Positions 16,615-26,164 of a stretch of DNA of 64,000 bases are shown piece by piece. The translations under genes were made by a program, and so were the position numbers. Position 1 is the stretch's first letter, and each line of letters opens with the position of its first letter. Origin of the DNA: RGIG4140 sp045655105 (lineage in GTDB: Bacteria; Pseudomonadota; Alphaproteobacteria; CAAHEQ01; UBA3637). The stretch is from positions 1 to 64,000 of the forward strand of contig JAZOOQ010000056.1 in assembly GCA_045655105.1 (NCBI GenBank). The letters run 5' to 3'. The notes below the pieces were generated by a model. The model was not told the origin of the DNA. It saw only the letters and a program-made list of their open reading frames with translations, and did not search any database.

Positions 16615-17214
16615 ATGAACCATTCAAATTCAGAACGGCAAAATCTTGATGATTTTCCAAGACTCTCATTAATCGTTCGTTTTTTTAGGGGGTGCTTTGT
16701 TATATGCTGGATATTATCCACATGATATATATTTTATACTGCAACAAAACATCATAAAATGACTTGGAGTCATAAAAGCAATCTTTGTGAAATACAAGTC
16801 TTTGATATAAAAGAATTTAAGTGCCAATCTGTCCATAAAATTCCTCTTTCTGAAATTGACTATATGTATTTAAGAAAACATGAGCCTTATAGCAGGAGGG
16901 GGAGGAGAGCGGATACCTATGATCTTGTTCTAAAAACTAAAACAAAAGAGATTGACTTGGAAAATGCGACATAAAATATTTGGATTTCTTCCAGAGAAGA
17001 AAAAGCTCAAAAAATGAATGCGTTTTTGAAACATAATTTTTCAAATAACATTGAATATGAGTATCGAGAAGGTTTTACCTGTTTAATTACGGCCCTGATA
17101 TTTTCATTACCTGTGGTTACTGGTCTTTTCTTATTTTTCCGAACTAAGCACAAAAACGCAAATAAGAGAATTTTGCTGTTCAAAGACATTAAAGAATTTC
17201 AACTAACAAATTGA
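16615..17214 (+). pseudogene. Decayed membrane-protein gene with two in-frame stops
   Basis: One frame runs from ATG 16615 (MNHSNSERQNLDDFPRLS) to TGA 17212-17214 but is cut by TGA at 16723-16725 and TAA at 16972-16974. The pieces join naturally into a protein of about 200 residues: an N-terminal membrane segment, a middle domain (KIPLSEIDYMYLRKHEPY, RADTYDLVLKTKTKEIDL) and a second membrane region (LITALIFSLPVVTGLFLFF) before a basic tail. Many intact genes here end in TGA, so the TGA is not read as Trp. The family is not recognised. The region 16377-16614 upstream shows nothing else. Confidence 0.65.
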
Positions 17215-17261
17215 TAGTTGGAATTGGACGAGAACCCTTGGGTGAGAGTTTCTTCACACAT

Positions 17262-17289
17262 AAAAAAAAGACCGCGGATGCGGTCTTTA
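17262..17289 (-). terminator. Terminator after tRNA-Asp
   Basis: AAAGACCGC / GCGGTCTTT stem with an eight-base T run on the minus strand, 3 bases beyond the CCA end of the tRNA. Confidence 0.9.
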
Positions 17290-17291
17290 AA

Positions 17292-17368
17292 TGGCGGGAG
17301 TGAAGGGACTCGAACCCTCGGCCTCCTGCGTGACAGGCAGGCGCTCTAACCAGCTGAGCTACACCCCC
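17292..17368 (-). tRNA. tRNA-Asp (GTC)
   Basis: The minus strand shows a full cloverleaf: acceptor GGGGGTG / CACTCCC, D-arm with AGCTCAGCTGGTTAGAG, anticodon loop CTGTCAC (GTC, aspartate), T-arm with GGTTCGAGTCC, and an encoded 3' CCA. It is followed directly by a terminator. Confidence 0.97.
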
Positions 17369-17456
17369 AAGGTGTGCTATAATTAATAGCAGAAAACTTT
17401 ATGAGATGCAAGCTTTTTTTTATATAAAAAATATTTTTTTTATAATGTATTTATTT

Positions 17457-18473
17457 TTAAGCATTTTTTGTTAAATAAACAAGTCCATTTAACTGAATAT
17501 CATGCTGTTCAACCAAGAAAACAGGGATGTTTTTAAGGTAATTTGCAAAATATTTCTTATAATAAAAATATTTTTTAAAGGATGATTTCATTAATAAGCT
17601 GCGAATCGTTGGTTGGTTTAAAAGATTCCCAACTAAGTAAACGCCTCCTTCAGTTTTAAGTGTTAAAGCCAAATTTGAAGCATAAATGCCCAAAAATTCA
17701 AAGAAGTACCAAAAGGTTAATAGGGCAATTTCATCTTTTTTGCTAGCAAGTTCAGTCACTTCTTTCGGGCGAAGTGGAAAAATATCAGCTTCTAAAGTTT
17801 CGGTTATTTTAAAAGCATTTTTCATTGTTTCACTTTCGCTTATCCAAGCCGAATCAGGGGCTTGTTGATTAATTTTTAAAATGGCTTGATAAAGGCGCAA
17901 CAAACCTGATCCTGAAAGAATATCTTCAAAGGAAAGAGGCGCTTCTTCTTTTGTGATTTCGGATACAATTTTTTGTTGATTGGGGGTGAGAGCAGATAAA
18001 GAAGAATGACCAGCCTCTGAAGATAAAACTTGATATTCATTGTGTGTTGGAATTATAAAACAACTTCCAAGACCGGTTCCAGGACCCAAAACAAGTTTGC
18101 TACCCATCTCTTCTTTGGTTTTATCAGTCAGGGCAAGTAAATCTTTTTCTTTTGCCTTTAAAATGCCCCATCCTTGCAATTCAAAATCATTAACAAGCAA
18201 AATTTGAGTGGTTGGATAAGATTTTTTAAGTTCATCTTTATCAATACAAAAATCAGCATTTGTGAGTATGGTTATATGATCTTGAATAATACCTGCCACC
18301 CCGAAAATCATTTTTTCTGGTTGCTCATTTATTGTTTTTAAATAATCAGTTAAAACTTCGGTGATTGAACGATAATCGCTGGTTTTATAATAATGCAACG
18401 AGGTGATTTCTGATCCATTTAAAAGCATTATTCTAATATTTGTTCCGCCGATATCTGCTAATAAGTAGCTCAT
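17457..18473 (-). CDS. glk: Glucokinase
   Basis: The 338-residue product belongs to the E. coli-type glucokinase family (PF02685), which phosphorylates glucose with ATP. Visible are the phosphate loop LADIGGTNIRIMLL, the sugar-binding region VNDFELQGWG, LVLGPGTGLGSCFII and SSEAGHSSLS. The length is slightly above the usual 320. It is the last protein gene of a minus-strand run ptsP - glmU-like - 76-aa protein - glk. Confidence 0.92.
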   Translation of the reverse strand: MSYLLADIGGTNIRIMLLNGSEITSLHYYKTSDYRSITEVLTDYLKTINEQPEKMIFGVAGIIQDHITILTNADFCIDKDELKKSYPTTQILLVNDFELQGWGILKAKEKDLLALTDKTKEEMGSKLVLGPGTGLGSCFIIPTHNEYQVLSSEAGHSSLSALTPNQQKIVSEITKEEAPLSFEDILSGSGLLRLYQAILKINQQAPDSAWISESETMKNAFKITETLEADIFPLRPKEVTELASKKDEIALLTFWYFFEFLGIYASNLALTLKTEGGVYLVGNLLNQPTIRSLLMKSSFKKYFYYKKYFANYLKNIPVFLVEQHDIQLNGLVYLTKNA

Positions 18474-18485
18474 GAAGCCTCCTTT

Positions 18486-18716
18486 TTATTTAAAAATAGA
18501 AATAAATTCTTTTCCAACACATCCTAAGTTTTGAAAAACACATTTGATGCCGATTAAAATTTCTGTATGCCATTTTTCTTTTTCTGATGGGAGACATGCC
18601 ATCAATTTATTTGTGCAAGTTGCTGTGAAAAAATCATTTGAAAAAAGCGCAATTACCCAGCAAATAATAGCAACTAAAACACCAACCATTAAAACTTTTG
18701 AAAAAAGAGCTAGCAT
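18486..18716 (-). CDS. Small cysteine-bearing membrane protein
   Basis: The 76-residue product has an N-terminal membrane segment (VLMVGVLVAIICWVIALF) and then a short domain with four more cysteines (TCTN, MACLP, IKCVF, LGCVG), possibly two disulfides if it faces the periplasm. Its start overlaps the end of the upstream gene by 7 bases, so it is likely translationally coupled. No family is recognised. Confidence 0.6.
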   Translation of the reverse strand: MLALFSKVLMVGVLVAIICWVIALFSNDFFTATCTNKLMACLPSEKEKWHTEILIGIKCVFQNLGCVGKEFISIFK

Positions 18717-19438
18717 GCACTCATCCTTTTTTTATAAATTTCTTCTGCTAATTCTAATTCTTCCGGTGTGTTTACTCCATGTAATTCAGCAGCATCACCG
18801 ATAACAATATCTCGGCTCAAACCTTTATTTTTTGCTTTTTTAACAATATCTGTTAAATAATATTCGCCCGCAGCATTTTGATTATCAATTTCTTTTAAAA
18901 GTTCTAATAAATATTTGCCATTAACACACATAACTCCAGAGTTGCAAAGTTTTATTGCGCGTTGAACATCTGTTGCATCTTTATATTCAACAATTGCATC
19001 AAGGCCATTTTCGCCCATGATTAATCGACCGTATCTTCTTGGATCTTCTGGAATAAATCCTAAAATAGAAACATCTGTTCCGCTTTCGCATTTTTCAATC
19101 ATCTTTGTTAATGTTTCGGGTAAAAAGAGTGGTTGATCTCCAAATAAAATTAAAACATTTCCATCAAAAGGTTGAATTTCAGATTCGGCAGCTAATACCG
19201 CGTGAGCTGTTCCAAGACGTTCTGTTTGAACAACTGTTTTAATTGGAGAAACAGCTTCTTTCACGTTTTCCATATTTGGTCCGATTACAACGGTGATATC
19301 TTCAATACCTGTTTTTTTGACCGCATCTAATAAAATATTAATCATTGGAACATCACAAATTGTATGCAAAACTTTGGGAAGATCAGTTCCCATCCGTTTA
19401 CCCATACCGGCTCCAAGAATAATTGCTTTTGTTTTCAT
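18710..19438 (-). CDS. GlmU-type uridyltransferase domain, stand-alone
   Basis: The 242-residue product matches the N-terminal half of GlmU: LGAGMGKRMGTDLPKVLHTI (nucleotide loop), VVQTERLGTAHAVLAAE, FGDQPLF, and GEYYLTDIV near the end. GlmU makes UDP-GlcNAc from GlcNAc-1-P and UTP. The C-terminal left-handed beta-helix acetyltransferase of bifunctional GlmU (about 450 residues) is missing, and the downstream gene does not supply it. A separate acetyltransferase or another sugar-1-phosphate substrate is possible. It lies 16 bases after ptsP. Confidence 0.8.
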   Translation of the reverse strand: MKTKAIILGAGMGKRMGTDLPKVLHTICDVPMINILLDAVKKTGIEDITVVIGPNMENVKEAVSPIKTVVQTERLGTAHAVLAAESEIQPFDGNVLILFGDQPLFLPETLTKMIEKCESGTDVSILGFIPEDPRRYGRLIMGENGLDAIVEYKDATDVQRAIKLCNSGVMCVNGKYLLELLKEIDNQNAAGEYYLTDIVKKAKNKGLSRDIVIGDAAELHGVNTPEELELAEEIYKKRMSAC

Positions 19439-19454
19439 TTTCTTCCTCTCTTTT

Positions 19455-21725
19455 TTAAATTAAAACCTCATGATCTGTTGCAAATGTTCTTAATAAAGTT
19501 CTTAAGCTTGCATCTGAATCATTAAGATGATTTGATATAAAATGATTTGCTTGTTTTCTGTTTGTTGTTCGAACAACTGCTTTAATGCTTCCAAGAGCGG
19601 CAGGATTCATTGATAAATGAGTGAATCCCAAAGCAATTAAAGCGAATGCTTCTAAAGGTCTGGAAGCCATTTCACCGCAAACAGAACATGGAATGTCTTT
19701 TTTTTGACACGCCGTTAAAATTTGTTGTAAAACTTTTAAAAAGGCTGGTGATAAAGCATCATATTTATCCCAAATGATGGGGTTTGTTCTATCTGTTGCA
19801 AAGAAAAATTGTGCTAAATCATTGGTTCCAATTGAAACAAAATCAACCTCATCAATTAATTCATCTAATTGAAATAACAATGAGGGAACTTCAATCATTG
19901 TTCCAATTTTAACTGATGCAGGTAAAATACCTTCTTTTTCTTTTTCGCGCTCTAATTCTGCATAAAGAAGTTTTTTAGCCTCTTTTAATTCGTCAATCGT
20001 TGTGATCATTGGGAACATAACGTTTAAATCTTTTCCATGCGCAGCTTTAATCAAAGCTCGTAATTGAGTTTTTAAAATGATACGTCTGTCAAGAGTAATG
20101 CGAATTGAACGCCAGCCCATGGCGGGATTTTCTTCTTTTTTATTTTCAAAATAAGGCAAAATTTTATCTGAACCAATATCGAGTGTTCTAAAAATAACTT
20201 TTTTGTCGGCCACTTCTTTAAAAACATTTTTGTAAATTGAAATTTGCTCTTTTAAATCAGGTAATTGTTCAGCAGACATAAAAGGTAATTCTGTTCGATA
20301 TAACCCAATGCCATCATATACAAAATTCTTTGTGTTTGAAATATCTGTTGGTAGCCCAGCATTGATATTTAATGAAATATAAACGCCATCTTTTGTTTCG
20401 CTTGGTTGGTTTTTAAAGGGAAGATATTTAGCTTGATGTTGTTTATATGTTTTAAGGCGTTCATCAAAATCATCTAACACTTCATCAGATGGGTTAATAT
20501 ATAAAAATCCATTCACCGCATCAACGGCTAAATCATCATCATTTAAAATACTGTTTGAAATATCTTTAATGCCTGAAACAACTGGAATATTGAGCGATTT
20601 TGCAACAATTGTCATGTGCATTGTTTGAGAGCCTTCTTCAAGAACAATGGCTTTAATTTTATTTAAATCATAGTCCAAAAGCTCAACAGGTCCCAAATTT
20701 TTTGCAACTAAAATAGTGTTTTTTGAAAGTCGTTTAGAAGATTTGACTTGTTTTTTATTTAAATGACGGGTAATTCTTCCAGCCAAATCTTGAAAATCAT
20801 GTAAGCGTTCTTTGATATAAGGATCGCTCATCATGCTCATTCGTTCAGTTATTTCATTTAAAACTTTTTGAATGGCGGCTTCGGCGGTTAATCCAGATTC
20901 AATGGCATTGTTAATTTTTTTAGCCCACCCTTTATCTCTGGTGAACATTAAATAAGTTTTAAAAATTTCTGCTTGTTCATGCGTGATATCAGGAAGCAAT
21001 AATTTTTGAGAAATTTCTTCTTCAACTTTTCTGATTGCACCAATCAATTTTTTTTGTTCAGCCAGTTTATCTGAAGATAAAATGGTGTCAAACTGCATGC
21101 GTTTATGAACATAAGCTTTACCAATGGCAAGTCCTGAAATCAAGCAAACGGCATCTAACTTTTTATGGCGTCTTGCACTGGCAACTTTTCCCTCATTATT
21201 CGTTAAAACATTTAAAAGCATGCCACTTAAAATCATGGCAATAATCAAAAGAAAATCAATTTCAGCTTCGCTAAAGTGATATTGTTCTTTTTTTTGAACG
21301 CTTAAAACACCAATTAAGATATCTTGATGAATAACAGGAACAGCCGCAAAAGAATTAAGATTTAATTCTTTGGTTTCAGGCTTATAAACAAATCCCGAAT
21401 GACTCCAAACATTTTCAACTTGTAATGGTTTCCTTCTAAGTGCAACTTCACCGTTTAAACCTTCACCAATTCTCAAAAAAGTTTCATGAACAGCTTTTTG
21501 ATCTAACCCGTATGTGGCATATAATTCTAAAACTTCGCCTGGGCGCATCATATAAAAAGTGCAGGCTTGCGTTTTTAAATGCTGGGCTGTGAGCTTTGTG
21601 ATAATATTAAGTTTTTCTTGAGTGGAAAGATTTTGTTTGATAATTCTTTTAAGTTCGCGTAATGTTTCTTGCGCGCCCAAAGATTTTGTTTCTTTTCTTT
21701 TTAGAGAAGGTTTTATAACGCCCAT
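19455..21725 (-). CDS. ptsP: PEP-protein phosphotransferase of the nitrogen PTS (EI-Ntr)
   Basis: The 756-residue product has a GAF domain (about residues 20-170, with LNGEVALRRKPLQVENV and NSFAAVPVIHQDILIGVLSVQ), the EI N-terminal domain with the phosphorylated His in QTMHMTIVAKSLNIP, and the PEP-binding barrel (RTLDIGSDK, EVPSLLFQLDELIDEVDFVSIGTNDLAQFF, CGEMASRP). The Ser usually before the active His is Met here. The Ntr PTS signals nitrogen and potassium state through NPr and EIIA-Ntr; those partners are not in the window. It leads the operon with the GlmU-like gene. Confidence 0.95.
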   Translation of the reverse strand: MGVIKPSLKRKETKSLGAQETLRELKRIIKQNLSTQEKLNIITKLTAQHLKTQACTFYMMRPGEVLELYATYGLDQKAVHETFLRIGEGLNGEVALRRKPLQVENVWSHSGFVYKPETKELNLNSFAAVPVIHQDILIGVLSVQKKEQYHFSEAEIDFLLIIAMILSGMLLNVLTNNEGKVASARRHKKLDAVCLISGLAIGKAYVHKRMQFDTILSSDKLAEQKKLIGAIRKVEEEISQKLLLPDITHEQAEIFKTYLMFTRDKGWAKKINNAIESGLTAEAAIQKVLNEITERMSMMSDPYIKERLHDFQDLAGRITRHLNKKQVKSSKRLSKNTILVAKNLGPVELLDYDLNKIKAIVLEEGSQTMHMTIVAKSLNIPVVSGIKDISNSILNDDDLAVDAVNGFLYINPSDEVLDDFDERLKTYKQHQAKYLPFKNQPSETKDGVYISLNINAGLPTDISNTKNFVYDGIGLYRTELPFMSAEQLPDLKEQISIYKNVFKEVADKKVIFRTLDIGSDKILPYFENKKEENPAMGWRSIRITLDRRIILKTQLRALIKAAHGKDLNVMFPMITTIDELKEAKKLLYAELEREKEKEGILPASVKIGTMIEVPSLLFQLDELIDEVDFVSIGTNDLAQFFFATDRTNPIIWDKYDALSPAFLKVLQQILTACQKKDIPCSVCGEMASRPLEAFALIALGFTHLSMNPAALGSIKAVVRTTNRKQANHFISNHLNDSDASLRTLLRTFATDHEVLI

Positions 21726-21791
21726 CTTTCACCCTTTTTTATTTTTTTTATATAAAGAGTTTAGAAAATATTCTAGGCGTCGTCAAGTCTT

Positions 21792-22622
21792 TTATTCTGT
21801 ATCTTCTAAAACAGCATCAATAAATCCCTTTTTTGGCAATTGATGGTGATCTGCCGTATCATCAGAGAAAAAAACTTTGGGATGTGGTGCCTTATCATAA
21901 AGTTTTAATCCTTGCGCGTATGGAATAACAGGATCATTTTTGCCATGCCCGATATAAAGAGGGGTTTTAATATTTGAAATTAACTTATCTGTTTCGAATT
22001 TATCTGTTAACAAAAGTTCATATGGAAAAATATTTCCAAACATGTATTTAGCCATATCAATAAGTGAATAAAAGGGGGCTTCTAAAATAAGAGCATGCAC
22101 AGGTTCTTTTTCAGTTGCCATGAAGTGGGCAGCTGATGTTGCAACAAAAGTTCCAAGTGAATGGCCATAAATGATGATATCTTTGGCTTTATATCCATTG
22201 CTTAAAGCCCAAAGTAATGCTGTTTTTGCATCTTGTTCTAGTTCTTGTTGAGATAAGGTTCCTTTAATTCCACCAAAGCCTTCATATTCAGGTAATAAAA
22301 AACCAAATCCTTGTTTTTGAAAGAAAGGAAGTTGCGTTGTGTTTGTTGAGAGATTTCCTCTGTTCCCATGAAAAAAAACAATCAATTTTTTATTTTTTTG
22401 AGGTTTTAAATACCAAGCATAAACTTCTTTCCCATCAGGTAAGCGATATGTTATTTCTTTCACATCATTTATTTTTTCTTGAAGTGAAGAAATATCAGCT
22501 TTTTGAGAGGAGGGATGAAAAATAAACTTTTTTTGAAAACTATATAAAAGAAAGGCAGCTAAAACATAAACGCCTATAACAATCGTTAAAATAATTAATA
22601 TTTTAATTACCATTTCTTTCAT
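21792..22622 (-). CDS. Membrane-anchored alpha/beta hydrolase
   Basis: The 276-residue product has an N-terminal membrane anchor (IKILIILTIVIGVYVLAAFLL) and then an alpha/beta-hydrolase fold: oxyanion FHGNRGN, nucleophile elbow YGHSLGT, acid GKNDPVIPY and a final His in DDTADHHQLPKKGF. This arrangement resembles the YfhR/BEM46 family of serine hydrolases of unknown substrate. It starts 9 bases after uvrB ends and is probably in the same transcript. Confidence 0.85.
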   Translation of the reverse strand: MKEMVIKILIILTIVIGVYVLAAFLLYSFQKKFIFHPSSQKADISSLQEKINDVKEITYRLPDGKEVYAWYLKPQKNKKLIVFFHGNRGNLSTNTTQLPFFQKQGFGFLLPEYEGFGGIKGTLSQQELEQDAKTALLWALSNGYKAKDIIIYGHSLGTFVATSAAHFMATEKEPVHALILEAPFYSLIDMAKYMFGNIFPYELLLTDKFETDKLISNIKTPLYIGHGKNDPVIPYAQGLKLYDKAPHPKVFFSDDTADHHQLPKKGFIDAVLEDTE

Positions 22623-22631
22623 TGTATCTCC

Positions 22632-24647
22632 TTATAATTCTTGCACGATTAGTTGTTCAAGTTTTTTCAGTTTATCTCTTAAAGCAGCGGCTTTTTCAAA
22701 TTCAAGAGCATCTGCTGCAATTTTCATTTGTTTTTTGATTTCTTCAATTGATTGTGGCAAATCTTTTTCAATATTTAAAGATTTTTTCTTTTCATTTGAA
22801 CCAACAAGGTCATTAAAATCTTGAATCAAATCAGGAATGGCTTTTTGAATGCCTTTTGGTCTGATGTTGTGTTCTTGGTTAAATTCAATTTGTTTTTGAC
22901 GACGTCTATTTGTTTCTTGAAGTGCCGCAGCAATAGATTTAGTGATTTTATCTGCATATAAAATCACACGCCCATTTTCATTTCTAGCCGCCCGACCAAT
23001 GGTTTGAATTAAAGAAGTTGTTGATCTTAAAAAACCTTCTTTATCTGCATCTAAAATGGCAACAAGTTCAACTTCTGGAATATCTAAACCTTCTCGAAGT
23101 AAGTTAATGCCAACCAAAACATCAAACGTTCCTAATCGCAAATCGCGAATAATTTGAATGCGTTCTAATGTATCAATATCTGAATGCAAATATCTGACTT
23201 TGACATTATTTTCCATTAAATAATCGGTTAAATCTTCGGCCATTTTTTTTGTGAGCGTTGTAACTAAAACACGCCCACCTTTTGCGGCAACTTGTTTTGC
23301 TTCAAATAAAAGATCATCTACTTGTGTTCCAACTGGACGAACAACGCATTCTGGATCTAAAAGACCTGTAGGACGAATAATTTGTTCGGTAAACACTCCC
23401 TTTGTTTGCTCAAGTTCAAAAGGTCCAGGAGTGGCGGAAACAAAAATAGTTTTAGGACGCATTTGATCCCATTCTTCAAACTTAAGAGGGCGGTTATCTA
23501 AACAACTTGGCAATCTAAATCCATATTCAGATAAAACAGATTTCCTTGCAAAGTCACCTCGATACATGGCTCCAATTTGAGGAACAGTTACATGACTTTC
23601 ATCAATAAAAATTAAAGCATCATCAGGCAAATATTCAAAAAGAGTTGGAGGCGCTTCACCTTGTTTGCGACCAGTTAAATGGCGCGAATAATTTTCAATT
23701 CCTTTGCAAGAACCTGTGGCTTCAAGCATTTCTAAATCATATCTTGTTCTAGATGAAATACGTTCAGCTTCTAAAAGTTTTGAATTTTCTTTAAAGAAGT
23801 GAAGTGTTGTTTGAAGTTCTTCTTTAATTGTTTTAATGGCTTGTGAAAGGGCAGGGCGAGGGGTTACATAGTGGCTGGCAGGGAATACAGTGATTTCATT
23901 TAATTCCAGCTTTTTTTTGCCAGTTAATGGATCAAATTCAAAGATGGATTCAATTTCATCTCCAAAAAAAGAAATGCGCCACGCCAAATCTTCATAGTGT
24001 GAAGGGAAGATATCTAAAATATCGCCAGTTTGGCGAAAACAAGTGCGTTCAAAAGCTATATCGTTTCTTTTATATTGTAATTCCACCAGTTTTTTTGAAA
24101 GTTCTGAAAGATCAACTTCTTGTCCTTTTTTGAGACTAAAGGCCATGGATGAATAGGATTCTGCAGATCCCAAACCATAGATGCAAGAAACAGAAGAAAC
24201 AATAATCACATCTCTTCTTTCTAAAACATGGCGCGTGGCTGCATGGCGCAAGCGATCAATTTGCTCATTAATAGCAGAATCTTTTTCAATAAAAGTATCT
24301 GTTTTTGGAATATAAGCTTCTGGTTGATAATAATCATAATAAGAAACAAAATATTCAACAGCATTGTTAGGGAAAAAAGCTTTCATTTCGGCGTAAAGTT
24401 GAGCGGCCAAAGTTTTATTATGAGCCAAAATCAAAGTTGGACGTTGCATCTGTTGAATCACATGAGCCATTGTGAAAGTTTTTCCAGAACCAGTGATGCC
24501 TAACAAAACTTGATTTTTTTCTTCTCTTTTAAGACCTTCAACAAGCTCTCTAATCGCCTCTGGTTGATCGCCAGCTGGTTGAAAAGAAGAAACTAATTCA
24601 AATCCTGCATCTCCTGTTAATTCAGGTTTATTGTAAAGAGGAATCAT
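22632..24647 (-). CDS. uvrB: Excinuclease ABC subunit B
   Basis: The 671-residue damage-verification helicase of nucleotide excision repair has Walker A GITGSGKTFTMAH, the beta-hairpin YYDYYQPEAYIP, FIDESHV (motif II), GINLLREGLDIPEV, QTIGRAARN (VI) and a C-terminal UVR motif (EIKKQMKIAADALEFEKAAALRDK) for UvrC. Length is standard. It is downstream of a polytopic membrane protein and upstream of a hydrolase. I found no GTTC-N7-GTTC box in front of it or of the gene before it. Confidence 0.98.
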   Translation of the reverse strand: MIPLYNKPELTGDAGFELVSSFQPAGDQPEAIRELVEGLKREEKNQVLLGITGSGKTFTMAHVIQQMQRPTLILAHNKTLAAQLYAEMKAFFPNNAVEYFVSYYDYYQPEAYIPKTDTFIEKDSAINEQIDRLRHAATRHVLERRDVIIVSSVSCIYGLGSAESYSSMAFSLKKGQEVDLSELSKKLVELQYKRNDIAFERTCFRQTGDILDIFPSHYEDLAWRISFFGDEIESIFEFDPLTGKKKLELNEITVFPASHYVTPRPALSQAIKTIKEELQTTLHFFKENSKLLEAERISSRTRYDLEMLEATGSCKGIENYSRHLTGRKQGEAPPTLFEYLPDDALIFIDESHVTVPQIGAMYRGDFARKSVLSEYGFRLPSCLDNRPLKFEEWDQMRPKTIFVSATPGPFELEQTKGVFTEQIIRPTGLLDPECVVRPVGTQVDDLLFEAKQVAAKGGRVLVTTLTKKMAEDLTDYLMENNVKVRYLHSDIDTLERIQIIRDLRLGTFDVLVGINLLREGLDIPEVELVAILDADKEGFLRSTTSLIQTIGRAARNENGRVILYADKITKSIAAALQETNRRRQKQIEFNQEHNIRPKGIQKAIPDLIQDFNDLVGSNEKKKSLNIEKDLPQSIEEIKKQMKIAADALEFEKAAALRDKLKKLEQLIVQEL

Positions 24648-24660
24648 GGGGGTGTCCTTT

Positions 24661-25758
24661 TTATTTTTTGATTTGTTTTGTTGATTCTTTTATTTCTTCA
24701 GATAGTGAATTTAATTCTTTTTTGATATCTTTAAAAATGTTTTTAAATTCTTTTTTTTCTTGTCCCCATGAAGAAAAAACAATGTATGAATTTAAAAGCA
24801 AAATACCTGTTACAATTAAAATAACAAAAAGACCATCAGTTGAGTTTAACAATGGTGCTTTATGTTCAACATAGATAAAAACAAAACCAAGACCAGCAAA
24901 GAAAAAGCATGTCCAAAATAATTTTTTAACAGCTTTTGCAATGTTTTTACCCGATTGATAGGCGCGTTCAACCAAAAAAGGCGTTGTGAGGGGCAAAAGC
25001 TTTTTTTCTTTCATAAAATTAATGCTGAAAGCTAAAATAATTTCCAAAAGAGCAAAAGCAATGAAAATGGGCAAAATTTTTGCAAAACCAAGTGCGCTTA
25101 AATAAACTCCAAAATAGCCCGCGATATAAGATAAAAAGAAGCAAAGTGTTGGTCCAAACCACATAATGTTTTGTTTTTTTAAAAGAAGGGCGTTGATGCT
25201 AGCAAGGCCAAGCGCTGAAAAACAAAGTAGCGAGAAAACAGGGCTGAAAAATAAAAAGAAGACGGAGCTCATAAATGAAATGATGATAAAAAGGCTTGAA
25301 AAAGAAGAAAATGAAAAAAATGGCACACGATCCAATTTTTGCATCATAAAAATGAAAAGCGTCCACCAACAAACAGCCGCTATTTTTGATAATATTTCAA
25401 CAAGGGTTAAGTTTTGAATGGGTGCGTGATATGGTAATAAAAAAACACCGATAGCGCAAAATAAAACCGTTATCAAAACAGCATAAAGATTATTTTTTTT
25501 ATATCGATAAAATAAAAAACTTCCCACCGAAGCCATTAAGGCAACAAGGGTGGGAACCAAACCATTTTTTGATTCAATTAAAAAGCTTGTAAAACAACCG
25601 CTAACAACCAAAGAGCCAATTAAAAGGGCTGCAAGATTTAAAAAATCAGCAATCGAAATATCTTTCTTTTTCTTTAAAATAAGGAGAGGAAAAATAAGTT
25701 TTATTGAACCAATTAAAACGAATAATTCGAATAAAAAAATGCCGAGTTCAAATTGCAT
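24661..25758 (-). CDS. Polytopic membrane protein, unknown
   Basis: The 365-residue product has about ten hydrophobic segments spread over residues 1-340 and a charged, coiled-coil-like C-terminal tail (KEFKNIFKDIKKELNSLSEE to the end). Short charged loops (KLDRVPFFSF, INFMKEKKLLPL) separate the helices. I cannot assign a transporter or enzyme family. It lies 13 bases upstream of uvrB on the same strand, but no repair link is implied. Confidence 0.65.
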   Translation of the reverse strand: MQFELGIFLFELFVLIGSIKLIFPLLILKKKKDISIADFLNLAALLIGSLVVSGCFTSFLIESKNGLVPTLVALMASVGSFLFYRYKKNNLYAVLITVLFCAIGVFLLPYHAPIQNLTLVEILSKIAAVCWWTLFIFMMQKLDRVPFFSFSSFSSLFIIISFMSSVFFLFFSPVFSLLCFSALGLASINALLLKKQNIMWFGPTLCFFLSYIAGYFGVYLSALGFAKILPIFIAFALLEIILAFSINFMKEKKLLPLTTPFLVERAYQSGKNIAKAVKKLFWTCFFFAGLGFVFIYVEHKAPLLNSTDGLFVILIVTGILLLNSYIVFSSWGQEKKEFKNIFKDIKKELNSLSEEIKESTKQIKK

Positions 25759-25797
25759 ATTTTGCCCCCTTATTAAAAAATAAGATTTTGATAGATT

Positions 25798-26019
25798 TTA
25801 AGCTTTGTGTCTAAATGCAATACGACCTTTTGAAAGATCATAAGGTGTCATTTCAATTTCAACTTTATCACCAACCATCACGCGAATACGGAACTTGCGC
25901 ATTTTACCAGATGTGTGCGCAATAATTTCGTGACCATTTTCAAGCGTGACACGAAAAGTTGCATTTGGTAAAGCTTCTGTAACTGTGCCCGTAAATTGCA
26001 AAACTTCTTCTTTTGCCAT
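25798..26019 (-). CDS. infA: Translation initiation factor IF-1
   Basis: The start is ATG 26019 (MAKEEVLQFTG), with GAGGAG seven bases upstream; the longer frame to 26103 crosses the promoter. The 73-residue OB-fold protein has the family core (GTVTEALPNATFRVTLENG, HTSGKMRKFRIRVMVGDKV, SKGRIAFRHK). It binds the ribosomal A site during initiation. It is a single gene with a strong promoter. Confidence 0.97.
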   Translation of the reverse strand: MAKEEVLQFTGTVTEALPNATFRVTLENGHEIIAHTSGKMRKFRIRVMVGDKVEIEMTPYDLSKGRIAFRHKA

Positions 26020-26053
26020 AAAAAAACTCCTCAAAAAAATAATAAACGTAAGC

Positions 26054-26082
26054 ATTATATTGTGTTTTTTAAAAAAAATCAA
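26054..26082 (-). promoter_or_regulatory. infA promoter
   Basis: Minus strand: TTGATT, 17-bp spacer, TATAAT. Confidence 0.85.
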
Positions 26083-26164
26083 GAAAAAATGCTTTATAAT
26101 CAATTAAATTATCCTTTTATTATGCTATTAATAACCTGCACAAAAAACAAAAACAATACTCACC

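Noticed and set aside
16723..16725. In-frame TGA as Trp (recoded stop)
   Set aside because: Several intact genes in the window end in TGA and a second stop (TAA) follows, so decay is the simpler reading.
24648..24700. SOS box before uvrB
   Set aside because: No GTTC-N7-GTTC or close match within the upstream gap.
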